The notes below the pieces were generated by a model, which saw nothing but the letters and a program-made list of their open reading frames with translations, ran no database searches and was not told the DNA's origin. From positions 372,001 to 436,000 of the forward strand of contig NZ_QLYY01000005.1 in assembly GCF_003350295.1 (NCBI RefSeq): a stretch of DNA of 64,000 nt. The letters are read 5' to 3'. The translations under genes were made by a program, and so were the position numbers. Position 1 is the first letter of the stretch; each line of letters begins with the position of its first letter. Shown one piece after another: positions 26,130-33,982 of this stretch. The stretch is from Vibrio tetraodonis (GTDB lineage: Bacteria > Pseudomonadota > Gammaproteobacteria > Enterobacterales > Vibrionaceae).

Positions 26130-27521
26130 ATGACTCAGGATAACTACAGCAAGCTTTCTGACAGCGAACTTGAGTACGTGGATGATAAAACCGCCGCCTT
26201 GTTACTCAACACCCCCAGTAGTGCCCGTATTATGCTGTGGGTGATGTTGCTATTTTTAATTTTAGCGGGAGTTTGGGCGTCTTGGGCACAGATTGATAAG
26301 GTAACCGTGGGAGAAGGAAAAGTAGTCCCTTCGTCTCAAGTTCAAATCGTTCAAAACCTTGAAGGTGGACTTGTTAAAGAAATTTTAGTACGTGAGGGAC
26401 AAACGGTTCAAAAAGGCCAACAACTACTGCTAATAGATGACACACGTTTTCGGTCCGACTTTCGCGAACGTGAGCAGCAAATTGCCAATCTCACCGCAAG
26501 TGTATTGCAATTATCTGCCTCACTTACGAGCGTTACCGTCAATGAAAAATTTACCCCGAGCTCTTGGCAAAAAAGCGTAGAAATTAATTTTAATAAATTG
26601 GCTTTTCCTCCCTCTCTGGTTGAACGACAACCACGCCTTGTTGCAAGGCAGAGAGCTGAATATCAGCAAGATCTCAACAACCTGAATAACCAAATTTCAC
26701 TCATTGACCAACAAGTAAAGCAGAAGCAACAAGATCTGGTTGAAATACAAGCTAGGGTAAAAAATTTACGTGAAAGTTATAATTTTGCTCTCAAAGAGCT
26801 CGAAATCACCAAACCATTGGCTGATGAGGGTGTGGTGCCACAAATAGAATTACTGAAACTGCAGCGGCAAGTCAATGATACGCGAAGAGAAATGACTTCC
26901 AGCGAGCTTAAAGTGCCAGTACTCCAATCTGCTATTCAAGAGTCAATGCTAAACCGAATTGATGCTGCGCAAAAGTTTCGTTCCGAGCAACAAGAAAAGC
27001 TCAACCAAACGCAAGACAAACTCTCTGCACTTACAGAATCGAGTGTTGGCCTCCAAGATAGAGTCAATCGAACTGTCGTCATATCTCCTGTTATTGGGAC
27101 AGTAAAAACTCTCAATGTGAATACGGTTGGTGGGGTTATCCAACCAGGCATGGACATTGTGGAAATTGTGCCCAGTGAAGACACATTATTAGTAGAAGCC
27201 AAGATCGCTCCTCAAGATATTGCCTTCTTAAGGCCAAACTTAAGTGCCATTGTTAAATTTAGCGCTTATGATTTTACTAAGTATGGTGGACTAGAGGGCA
27301 AACTTGAGCATATTAGTGCTGACACAACCACAGATGAAGAGGGTAACAGCTTTTACCTTGTAAGGGTTAGAACCAAAGAAACAAGCCTAAATAATGATGC
27401 TTCATTGCCCATTATACCTGGTATGACAGCATCAGTTGATATAATTACAGGAAAGCGTACAGTAATGGAATATTTGCTAAAGCCGATCTTCGGAGCCAAA
27501 AACAACGCACTTAAGGAATAA
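26130..27521 (+). CDS. lapC: LapC-like membrane fusion protein of a type I secretion system (HlyD family)
   Basis: A 463-residue HlyD-family adaptor. One membrane helix (about 30-52), then a lipoyl-like hairpin with VGEGKVVPSSQVQIVQNLEGG, a long alpha-helical coiled coil (about 100-300) and a beta-barrel region with PVIGTVKTLNVNTVGGVIQPG. It should bridge LapB in the inner membrane and a TolC-like channel. The ATG at 26130 with AGGA 9 nt upstream is preferred to an in-frame ATG at 26100. It is the first gene of the lapC-G-D-B operon and is divergent from rsbR across about 275 nt. No tolC homologue is in the window. Confidence 0.9.
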   Translation: MTQDNYSKLSDSELEYVDDKTAALLLNTPSSARIMLWVMLLFLILAGVWASWAQIDKVTVGEGKVVPSSQVQIVQNLEGGLVKEILVREGQTVQKGQQLLLIDDTRFRSDFREREQQIANLTASVLQLSASLTSVTVNEKFTPSSWQKSVEINFNKLAFPPSLVERQPRLVARQRAEYQQDLNNLNNQISLIDQQVKQKQQDLVEIQARVKNLRESYNFALKELEITKPLADEGVVPQIELLKLQRQVNDTRREMTSSELKVPVLQSAIQESMLNRIDAAQKFRSEQQEKLNQTQDKLSALTESSVGLQDRVNRTVVISPVIGTVKTLNVNTVGGVIQPGMDIVEIVPSEDTLLVEAKIAPQDIAFLRPNLSAIVKFSAYDFTKYGGLEGKLEHISADTTTDEEGNSFYLVRVRTKETSLNNDASLPIIPGMTASVDIITGKRTVMEYLLKPIFGAKNNALKE

Positions 27522-27566
27522 CAATGCCAGCAACTCTACTTACTTATTTGCATAGACAGTGACGAA

Positions 27567-28229
27567 ATGAAACTTCTGCTCTCACTTCTAGTGTTTCTTA
27601 TGGTCTCAACCGCTTCACAGGCACTCAATACCCAAGAACAACGCTGGGTTGATGCGGTTAGGAAGACATATGGAGAGAGAGCAGGGAAAAGAGTCGAAAC
27701 TTGGCGTCGTGAAATGGTCCAATTCAAAGGACTTCCGGAGAAAGAAAAGCTGGTCAAAGTAAATCGCTTTTTCAATCAACTCAATTTCGTCAATGATGAT
27801 AGGCTTTGGGGCAAGAAAGACTATTGGGCAACCCCACTTGAATTTTTGGGCAGTAATGGCGGAGATTGCGAAGATTTTACTATCGCAAAGTATTTTTCAC
27901 TGCTTGAGCTTGGGGTCCCAGATAAAAAACTCAGGCTGGTCTACGTTAAAGCAATTAAGCTAAACCAATTTCATATGGTACTGGCCTATTATTCGAAACC
28001 AAGCGCAGAACCTATTTTGCTCGATAACATTGATCCACAGATTAAAAGAGCATCCAAACGTCGAGATTTATTACCTGTATACAGCTTTAATGGTAAAAAT
28101 CTGTGGCTAATGAAATCGAAGAAAGGGCAACTGGCCGGGAAATCATCAAGATTAAGCTTATGGAATGATCTCAGGGCCAGAGAGAAATCACTCAAATTGA
28201 ATAAACCAATTTTGAAATACGATGAGTAG
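27567..28229 (+). CDS. lapG: LapG-like periplasmic cysteine protease
   Basis: A 220-residue transglutaminase-like cysteine peptidase (BTLCP family) with a signal peptide (about 1-19, ending SQA). The catalytic triad can be placed at Cys101 (GGDCEDF), His136 (FHMVL) and Asp153 (LLDNIDP). The spacing is close to the LapG triad (recalled as C134-H171-D189 in Pseudomonas fluorescens). LapG cleaves the N-terminal part of the large surface adhesin and releases it unless held by c-di-GMP-bound LapD. It lies 45 nt after lapC and 5 nt before lapD. Confidence 0.93.
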   Translation: MKLLLSLLVFLMVSTASQALNTQEQRWVDAVRKTYGERAGKRVETWRREMVQFKGLPEKEKLVKVNRFFNQLNFVNDDRLWGKKDYWATPLEFLGSNGGDCEDFTIAKYFSLLELGVPDKKLRLVYVKAIKLNQFHMVLAYYSKPSAEPILLDNIDPQIKRASKRRDLLPVYSFNGKNLWLMKSKKGQLAGKSSRLSLWNDLRAREKSLKLNKPILKYDE

Positions 28230-28234
28230 GCAAT

Positions 28235-30145
28235 ATGACTTTATATAAACAGCTTGTCGCGGGAATGATAGCGGTATTTTTGATGCTGATGGTTTCGGTT
28301 TTCATCATCGAATTTAACACGACGCGAAACAGCCTGATCCAGCAGCAACGGTCAGAAATGAACAATACCATCAACACTGTCGGTCTTGCTTTGGCACCCT
28401 ACCTAGAAAGTAAAGATCAAGTAGCGGTTGAATCGGTCGTTAATGCTCTATTTGATGGCAGTAGCTATTCCATCGTGCGTCTCATTTTCCTTGATAATGG
28501 GGAAGAAATTATCCGTTCCTACCCCGTCAAACCACTCGATGTACCCGACTGGTTTACTGGCCTGCATTTATTTGATCGTATCCACGATCGCCGGGTCGTG
28601 ACCAGCGGCTGGATGCAACTCGCTGAGGTAGAAATCGTAAGCCATACTGGGGACGCCTACACCCAGCTTTGGAATGCATTTGTTCGATTAGCTATAGCCT
28701 TTAGTCTTATCTTCTCCATTGGCTTAATGTCGATTGCTTTTATCCTCAAACGCGCACTGCGTCCTTTACAACTCATCGTTACTAAAATGGAGCAAGTGGC
28801 GCGCAATCAATTTGGAGAGCCATTACCCAGGCCTTCGACTAAAGATCTTATCTATGTTGTCGACGGTATCAATAGTATGTCTTCCCAATTGGAGCAATCA
28901 TTTAAAGCCCAAGCACAAGAAGCCCAAAAACTCAGAGAACGCGCCTACATTGATCCCGTATCAAAACTGGGTAATCGCGCCTACTATATGAATCAGCTCA
29001 ATGCTTGGTTAGGCGAAGGTGGAGTTGGTGGGGTTGCCATGCTTGACGCAAGCTTTATTCATGATCTCTATGAAGAGAAAGGTTATAAAGCTGGTGACAG
29101 TATGGTCAGAGAGCTGTCTGATCACCTCAGTGTTTCATTAACCTTCCCAGATATCACCATAGCGCGAATCTCTCCCGAAGAGTTTGCATTTATCATCCCT
29201 AACATGAGTGAAAGTGAACTGAAAAATGTCTCTGAGAGCATCATTAACTATGTCCAAGGCATTAACCCTGACCCAACAGGGATGGCGAAATCAAATGTAG
29301 CGCTAGGTGTTGTGTACAACGAGGTGCCAAAAGACACATCCAGCATTCTAACTATGCTGGATAACGCGTTAGCGACAGCAAAATCTGATCCAGAAATTAC
29401 CTATGGTTACGTAACCAGTGACAACTCTGAAAATCTAATGGGCAAACAACAGTGGAAAGCGCTAGTCGAAGAAGCCATGAGTAACGACTGGTTTAAATTC
29501 CGCTATCAGGCCGCGAATGATGGCTCAGGGAAAACCTACCACAGAGAGGTTTTCTCTGCGATTGAAAGGGATGGTGAAAGATTCAGTGCCAATCAGTATA
29601 TGTTTGCTTTGGAGCAGCTTCATGCCAGCCATCTATTCGATGAGTACGTCATTCAAACTATGATTAATCAACTCGAACAAGGCACTTTCTCTGATCCTGT
29701 AGCGATTAACATTTCACAAAGTAGTATTGCTGAACCAAGTTTTATTCGCTGGGTTACGCAAATCTTAAGCCGTCACAAGTCAGCTGCCCCGCTATTGCAT
29801 TTTGAAATTCCTGAAAACTGCTTTGTTAATACACCTCATCATACAGCGCTCTTTTGTAATGCGATTCGTAACGCTGGCGCTGATTTTGGTGTCGATAACT
29901 ACGGAAGAAATTTCCAATCTTTGGATTACATCAACGAATTCAGACCCGCTTATGTTAAAGTTGACTATCTTTATACGCACCACTTAGACGAGGAAAAACA
30001 GCAATTTACCTTAACTTCAATTTCGCGCACAGCACATAACCTTGGAATTAAGACGATTGCATCTCGTGTAGAAACTCAGGCGCAACTCGACTTTTTAGCG
30101 GAGCATTTTATCGATGTGTTCCAAGGCTTCATTGTAGATAAGTAA
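28235..30145 (+). CDS. lapD: LapD-like inner-membrane c-di-GMP receptor
   Basis: A 636-residue protein with membrane helices at about 5-25 and 150-172 bracketing a periplasmic LapG-binding domain, which contains the conserved GW in TSGWMQLAEVEI. HAMP follows (about 172-225), then a degenerate GGDEF domain (RISPEEF in place of GGDEF) and a degenerate EAL domain (the EAL position is EVF). Both are therefore predicted to be inactive, with the EAL fold kept for c-di-GMP binding, as in LapD. When c-di-GMP is high it holds LapG and the adhesin stays on the surface. It is coupled to lapG by a 5-nt gap. Confidence 0.93.
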   Translation: MTLYKQLVAGMIAVFLMLMVSVFIIEFNTTRNSLIQQQRSEMNNTINTVGLALAPYLESKDQVAVESVVNALFDGSSYSIVRLIFLDNGEEIIRSYPVKPLDVPDWFTGLHLFDRIHDRRVVTSGWMQLAEVEIVSHTGDAYTQLWNAFVRLAIAFSLIFSIGLMSIAFILKRALRPLQLIVTKMEQVARNQFGEPLPRPSTKDLIYVVDGINSMSSQLEQSFKAQAQEAQKLRERAYIDPVSKLGNRAYYMNQLNAWLGEGGVGGVAMLDASFIHDLYEEKGYKAGDSMVRELSDHLSVSLTFPDITIARISPEEFAFIIPNMSESELKNVSESIINYVQGINPDPTGMAKSNVALGVVYNEVPKDTSSILTMLDNALATAKSDPEITYGYVTSDNSENLMGKQQWKALVEEAMSNDWFKFRYQAANDGSGKTYHREVFSAIERDGERFSANQYMFALEQLHASHLFDEYVIQTMINQLEQGTFSDPVAINISQSSIAEPSFIRWVTQILSRHKSAAPLLHFEIPENCFVNTPHHTALFCNAIRNAGADFGVDNYGRNFQSLDYINEFRPAYVKVDYLYTHHLDEEKQQFTLTSISRTAHNLGIKTIASRVETQAQLDFLAEHFIDVFQGFIVDK

Positions 30146-30162
30146 GAAGGTTACAGCCGTTA

Positions 30163-32277
30163 ATGCAAGATCCTTTACTCAATTCACTCATATACATTAG
30201 CCGCTACTTTGGGTTAGCGAATTCACCAGAAGCTCTGATCAACGGCTTGCCATTATCGTCTGGTAAATTAACCCCGTTTCTATTCCCTCGTTCAGCTGAA
30301 CGCGCTGGACTGGTCGCGAAAGAAAACCGCTCAAAATTAACCGAAATATCAGAGCTAGTCCTCCCAGTTGTATTGCTTCTTAAAGGTGGGGACGCTTGTG
30401 TACTCAATACGATTAACCTAGAAAAGCAAGAGGCCGAAGTAGTCACTGGCGAATCAGGACTGGTGCCCATTTCGATATCGATTGAGGAGCTTAATGAGCT
30501 CTATATTGGCCGCTATTTTCTGGTGAAAAAGCAGTTTCGTTATGATGAACGCTCACCAGAAATTTTAAAAACTCGTCAAGGTCACTGGTTCTGGTCAACA
30601 TTGTGGCAGTCAAAGAATATCTATCGAGACGTTTTTATCGCTTCGATAATGATCAATTTGTTTGCAATAGCAGCCCCTATGTTTACACGTTTGGTCTACG
30701 ACAAGGTTGTCCCCAATTTAGCCTTTGAAACACTGTGGGTTTTGGCCAGTGGTATCTTTGTAATTTTTCTTTTTGAACTCACACTGAAAATCCTTCGCAG
30801 CTATTTTATCGATGTGGCGGGAAAGAAATCTGACGTACTCATATCATCAAAACTCTTCAGTAAAGTTCTTGGGATTCGAATGGAAGCCAAACCTCCTTCA
30901 GTCGGCGCTTTCGCAAGACATTTGCAGGAGTTTGAATCAATTCGAGAATTTTTTACTTCAGCAACGATTGGCTCTCTTATCGACCTTCCTTTTGCACTGT
31001 TGTTTTTGTTATTAATATGGCTGATGGCAGGAAACCTAGTCTGGATTCCTATCTTAGGCGTTGTGATCCTCATCATCTATTCCGCCATCATACAAGGACC
31101 ACTCAAGCAATCGATTGAAGAAGGGTCTCGTTTGGCATCACAAAAGTATGCCAACCTCATCGAAAGTTTATCTGGATTAGAGACGCTCAAACTGTTTGGG
31201 GCTCAAAGTCAATTTCAGTTCAAATGGGAAGAAGCCGTTGCCCACATGTCGAACTGGAGTATTAAAAGTCGACGAATAACAGACGGTATTCACAACACGG
31301 CGGGCTTTGTTCAACAAGCCTCAAACGTAGGGATGATCATTCTTGGGGTGTATTTGATTGCCGATGGTGAGCTTACTATGGGCGGCCTTATAGCTGCTAC
31401 TATGCTCAGTAACAGAGCTATAGGTCCTATGGTTCAGCTATCACTCCTTTCTACTCGATATAATCAAGCTAAGTCTTCGTTGTCTATCATAGAGCAAATA
31501 ATGGCCATGCCCGATGAACAAGAAGAGGGAAAACGCTATATTCATAGGCCAATAGTGAAAGGTAAAATCGAGTTGGATAAGGTCACTTTCCACTATCCGG
31601 ACTCTCCTGTCGCTTCAATTCGCGATCTAAATCTCACCATAAACCCTGGTGAGAAAATTGCTATTATAGGCCGAATAGGTTCAGGAAAAACCACTCTTGA
31701 ACGGCTAATCCTAGGGCTTTATCAGCCAACTGAGGGCCATGTCCGTATTGACGATACAGACATACAACAACTTCACCACATTGACATCAGACGCAACATT
31801 GGGTGCATTCCCCAAGATAGTCAGCTGTTTTATGGTTCAATACGTGACAATATCACACTTGGTCGCCCGCTCGCCGATGACCGAGATGTCATGGACGCAG
31901 CCAATCGCGCTGGAGTGACCGTTTTTACTCAACAAGATCCGGCAGGTCTTGAGCGCCAAGTCGGTGAAGGCGGACTGCTGCTTTCTGGAGGGCAACGACA
32001 AGCGGTTGCGATTGCAAGAGCATTCTTACATAGGCCACCAGTCCTTCTAATGGATGAGCCAACCAGTGCTATGGATAATCGCTCTGAAATGCATATTAAA
32101 CAGCAGCTTTCTCAGCTTAAAGAGTCAGAAACACTGGTTTTGATCACTCATAAAACGTCCATGTTGGATGTGGTCGATAGAATCATCGTGATGGAAAAAG
32201 GCACTATCATAACCGACGGACCAAAAGCTGAAGTGCTCAATAATTTAAGACAAGGCAATATACGCGCGGTTAATTGA
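30163..32277 (+). CDS. lapB: LapB-like type I secretion ABC transporter
   Basis: A 704-residue ABC exporter. The N-terminal ~125 residues form a C39-like domain in which no catalytic Cys is seen at the usual place, so it is a substrate-docking domain of the RTX-exporter type. A six-helix membrane domain follows (about 150-440), then a nucleotide-binding domain with Walker A IGRIGSGKTTLERL, signature LLSGGQRQAVAIAR and Walker B VLLMDEPTSAMD. It should export the LapG-cleavable adhesin with LapC. It is 17 nt after lapD and ends the operon. Confidence 0.93.
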   Translation: MQDPLLNSLIYISRYFGLANSPEALINGLPLSSGKLTPFLFPRSAERAGLVAKENRSKLTEISELVLPVVLLLKGGDACVLNTINLEKQEAEVVTGESGLVPISISIEELNELYIGRYFLVKKQFRYDERSPEILKTRQGHWFWSTLWQSKNIYRDVFIASIMINLFAIAAPMFTRLVYDKVVPNLAFETLWVLASGIFVIFLFELTLKILRSYFIDVAGKKSDVLISSKLFSKVLGIRMEAKPPSVGAFARHLQEFESIREFFTSATIGSLIDLPFALLFLLLIWLMAGNLVWIPILGVVILIIYSAIIQGPLKQSIEEGSRLASQKYANLIESLSGLETLKLFGAQSQFQFKWEEAVAHMSNWSIKSRRITDGIHNTAGFVQQASNVGMIILGVYLIADGELTMGGLIAATMLSNRAIGPMVQLSLLSTRYNQAKSSLSIIEQIMAMPDEQEEGKRYIHRPIVKGKIELDKVTFHYPDSPVASIRDLNLTINPGEKIAIIGRIGSGKTTLERLILGLYQPTEGHVRIDDTDIQQLHHIDIRRNIGCIPQDSQLFYGSIRDNITLGRPLADDRDVMDAANRAGVTVFTQQDPAGLERQVGEGGLLLSGGQRQAVAIARAFLHRPPVLLMDEPTSAMDNRSEMHIKQQLSQLKESETLVLITHKTSMLDVVDRIIVMEKGTIITDGPKAEVLNNLRQGNIRAVN

Positions 32278-32311
32278 TAGTTTTACATACTGAATATGGA
32301 TAGAAACAATT

Positions 32312-32345
32312 AGCCCAATACACGCAAGTGCATTGGGCTGTTCTT
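32312..32345 (+). terminator. Terminator after lapB
   Basis: Arms AGCCCAAT (32312-32319) and ATTGGGCT (32332-32339) with an inner CAC/GTG pairing, followed by GTTCTTTTA. It lies between the convergent lapB and ribA stops and is oriented best for the plus strand. Confidence 0.8.
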
Positions 32346-32942
32346 TTATACGGTTAATAGGTGGTTGCCATGGGAAACTTTGGCTTTTAAATAGTGTTCA
32401 TTGCCGTCTTTGATGTGTGCCGAAGTATTGACGACTTCCACAATTTCAATACCATAAGCTGAAAGCTCGTTAATTTTTTTAGGGTTGTTCGTAACTAGCT
32501 TCACCTTGGTAATACATAACGCTTTAAGCATTTGTGCCGCTTCTGTGAAATCACGAAGATCATCATCAAAGCCTAAATGATTATTTGCTTCATAGGTGTT
32601 CATACCTTGACTCTGAAGTCGATAGGCATCAATTTTGTTGTATAAACCAATACCACGCCCTTCCTGTCGCAGATACAAGATAATGCCACCAGACTCTCCC
32701 ATTCGATTTATCGTTTCTTCAAGCTGTTCTCCACAATCACAACGCGAAGAGTGGAATACATCGCCAGTCAAACATTCAGAATGCATGCGCACCAAAGGCA
32801 CGTCTGACATTTTGTCCGCTTGTTTAAATATGACGGCCACATGTTCTTTTTCTGTCTTAAGACCATGAAAAGATACTATTTCCGCATCGATATTACTTTT
32901 AAGCCCAACTTTAAAGTCTACTCGTGTACGTACATCTGACAT
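32346..32942 (-). CDS. ribA: GTP cyclohydrolase II (riboflavin synthesis)
   Basis: A 198-residue GTP cyclohydrolase II, which converts GTP to the diaminopyrimidine that starts riboflavin synthesis. Zn-binding cysteines appear in [21 protein letters not shown], whose spacing C-x(10)-C-x-C is canonical; the GTP-binding and catalytic region [14 protein letters not shown] and [13 protein letters not shown] are intact. Length equals the stand-alone E. coli RibA. The ATG at 32942 has AAGGTGA 8 nt upstream; a GTG at 32954 is inside that ribosome site. No FMN-riboswitch-like leader is seen. Confidence 0.95.
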   Translation of the reverse strand: MSDVRTRVDFKVGLKSNIDAEIVSFHGLKTEKEHVAVIFKQADKMSDVPLVRMHSECLTGDVFHSSRCDCGEQLEETINRMGESGGIILYLRQEGRGIGLYNKIDAYRLQSQGMNTYEANNHLGFDDDLRDFTEAAQMLKALCITKVKLVTNNPKKINELSAYGIEIVEVVNTSAHIKDGNEHYLKAKVSHGNHLLTV

Positions 32943-33460
32943 ATCTATACTCACCTTAATTATTAACTATACCTAGCTTTCACATCCAAGAGCTAAAGAT
33001 TAACACCAGTGATGTGATAACATAACTAATTACAACTTACTTTATTAGACTAGATGAATATCAAACTTGTATCAAATTTGTTTCATACGTAGTTTATACT
33101 ATTTTGTTTTGAATCAATATAACTATGAAAAGTAATATATTTTTCTAATTGACCATAACTAAGCGACTAAACTTAATGTTTAAACTGCTCCGAATGGTTG
33201 CTGCAACCACCACATGAATAAAATATGTGATCACATCCTTAAACTCTCTTTAAGTTCAGTTCTGCCATACAAGCAAGGAGGACACGTTTTAATACCGTTA
33301 AGTCATCTGACCTGAAACGAGCAAACGTTATGTTATAACATAACACAACGTTGATAAAAATAGTATCTCAATAGATCATCAATAACAAAAGCACATCCAT
33401 GCTTTTTGAACGACATTAATCATTAAAACACGCTCCACATTATGACGGTACAAGGCAAGA
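32943..33460. promoter_or_regulatory. 518-nt gene-free region rich in palindromes
   Basis: This region separates divergent ribA and the NTF2-like gene. It has three perfect dyads: TGGTTGC-T-GCAACCA (33195-33209), ATGTGATCACAT (33225-33236) and TTATGTTATAACATAA (33328-33343). The 9-mer TAACATAAC occurs at 33018-33026 and again within the third dyad (33336-33344). The sequence is otherwise strongly AT-rich with stop codons in all frames, so it is probably regulatory rather than coding. Confidence 0.5.
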
Positions 33461-33844
33461 ATGAAAGTAATGAAAACGGAAATATTAGATTTGTTCCAAC
33501 GCTGGAACAATGCGCTACAAACTGGTGACCCTGAGCTTGTCTCCACACTCTATGCCCAAGACGCGATTCTTTTACCAACAATCTCAAATGTGGTGCGCCA
33601 CAATCATCAAGAAATAGAAGATTATTTTGACATTTTTCTACAACGTAACCCTGTCGGAACAATAGATGAATACAATATTCGGATTATCGGGAATATAGCA
33701 ATCAACTCTGGGATCTATAGTTTCAGCTTTATAGACACTTCAGTAGTCCAAGCAAGATTTACTTTTGTCTATCGATGGGATGGAAATCAATGGCTTATTA
33801 TCGAGCACCATTCTTCATCTATACCAGAACAATCAGAGATATGA
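33461..33844 (+). CDS. NTF2-like (CaMKII association-domain type/SnoaL-like) protein
   Basis: A 127-residue cone-shaped NTF2-fold protein. The pattern LFQRWNNALQTGDPELVSTLY followed by YAQDAILLPTISN and ending in VYRWDGNQWLIIEHHSSSIP is that of the calcium/calmodulin-dependent kinase II association-domain family (DUF4440-like). Bacterial members are small oligomeric proteins, some binding hydrophobic ligands. AAGG lies 5 nt before the ATG. No signal peptide, no obvious partner nearby, monocistronic. Confidence 0.8.
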   Translation: MKVMKTEILDLFQRWNNALQTGDPELVSTLYAQDAILLPTISNVVRHNHQEIEDYFDIFLQRNPVGTIDEYNIRIIGNIAINSGIYSFSFIDTSVVQARFTFVYRWDGNQWLIIEHHSSSIPEQSEI

Positions 33845-33982
33845 CGAGTCACATTTCATCAATGAGAGTGCGTATGCCAAGGACAACATCGCCATGGTAA
33901 TCGCATTAAGAAGAAAGGTTTATTTAGATTAGATAATACCGCGTAGCGCACACAATCAAGCGTATGCGCTACAACAATCGAC

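Noticed and set aside
33225..33236. ATGTGATCACAT as a CRP site
   Set aside because: The half sites TGTGA and TCACA abut without the 6-base spacer that CRP needs.
33423..33662. A minus-strand frame over the NTF2-like gene
   Set aside because: It is an antisense shadow of a well-supported gene and has no ribosome site.
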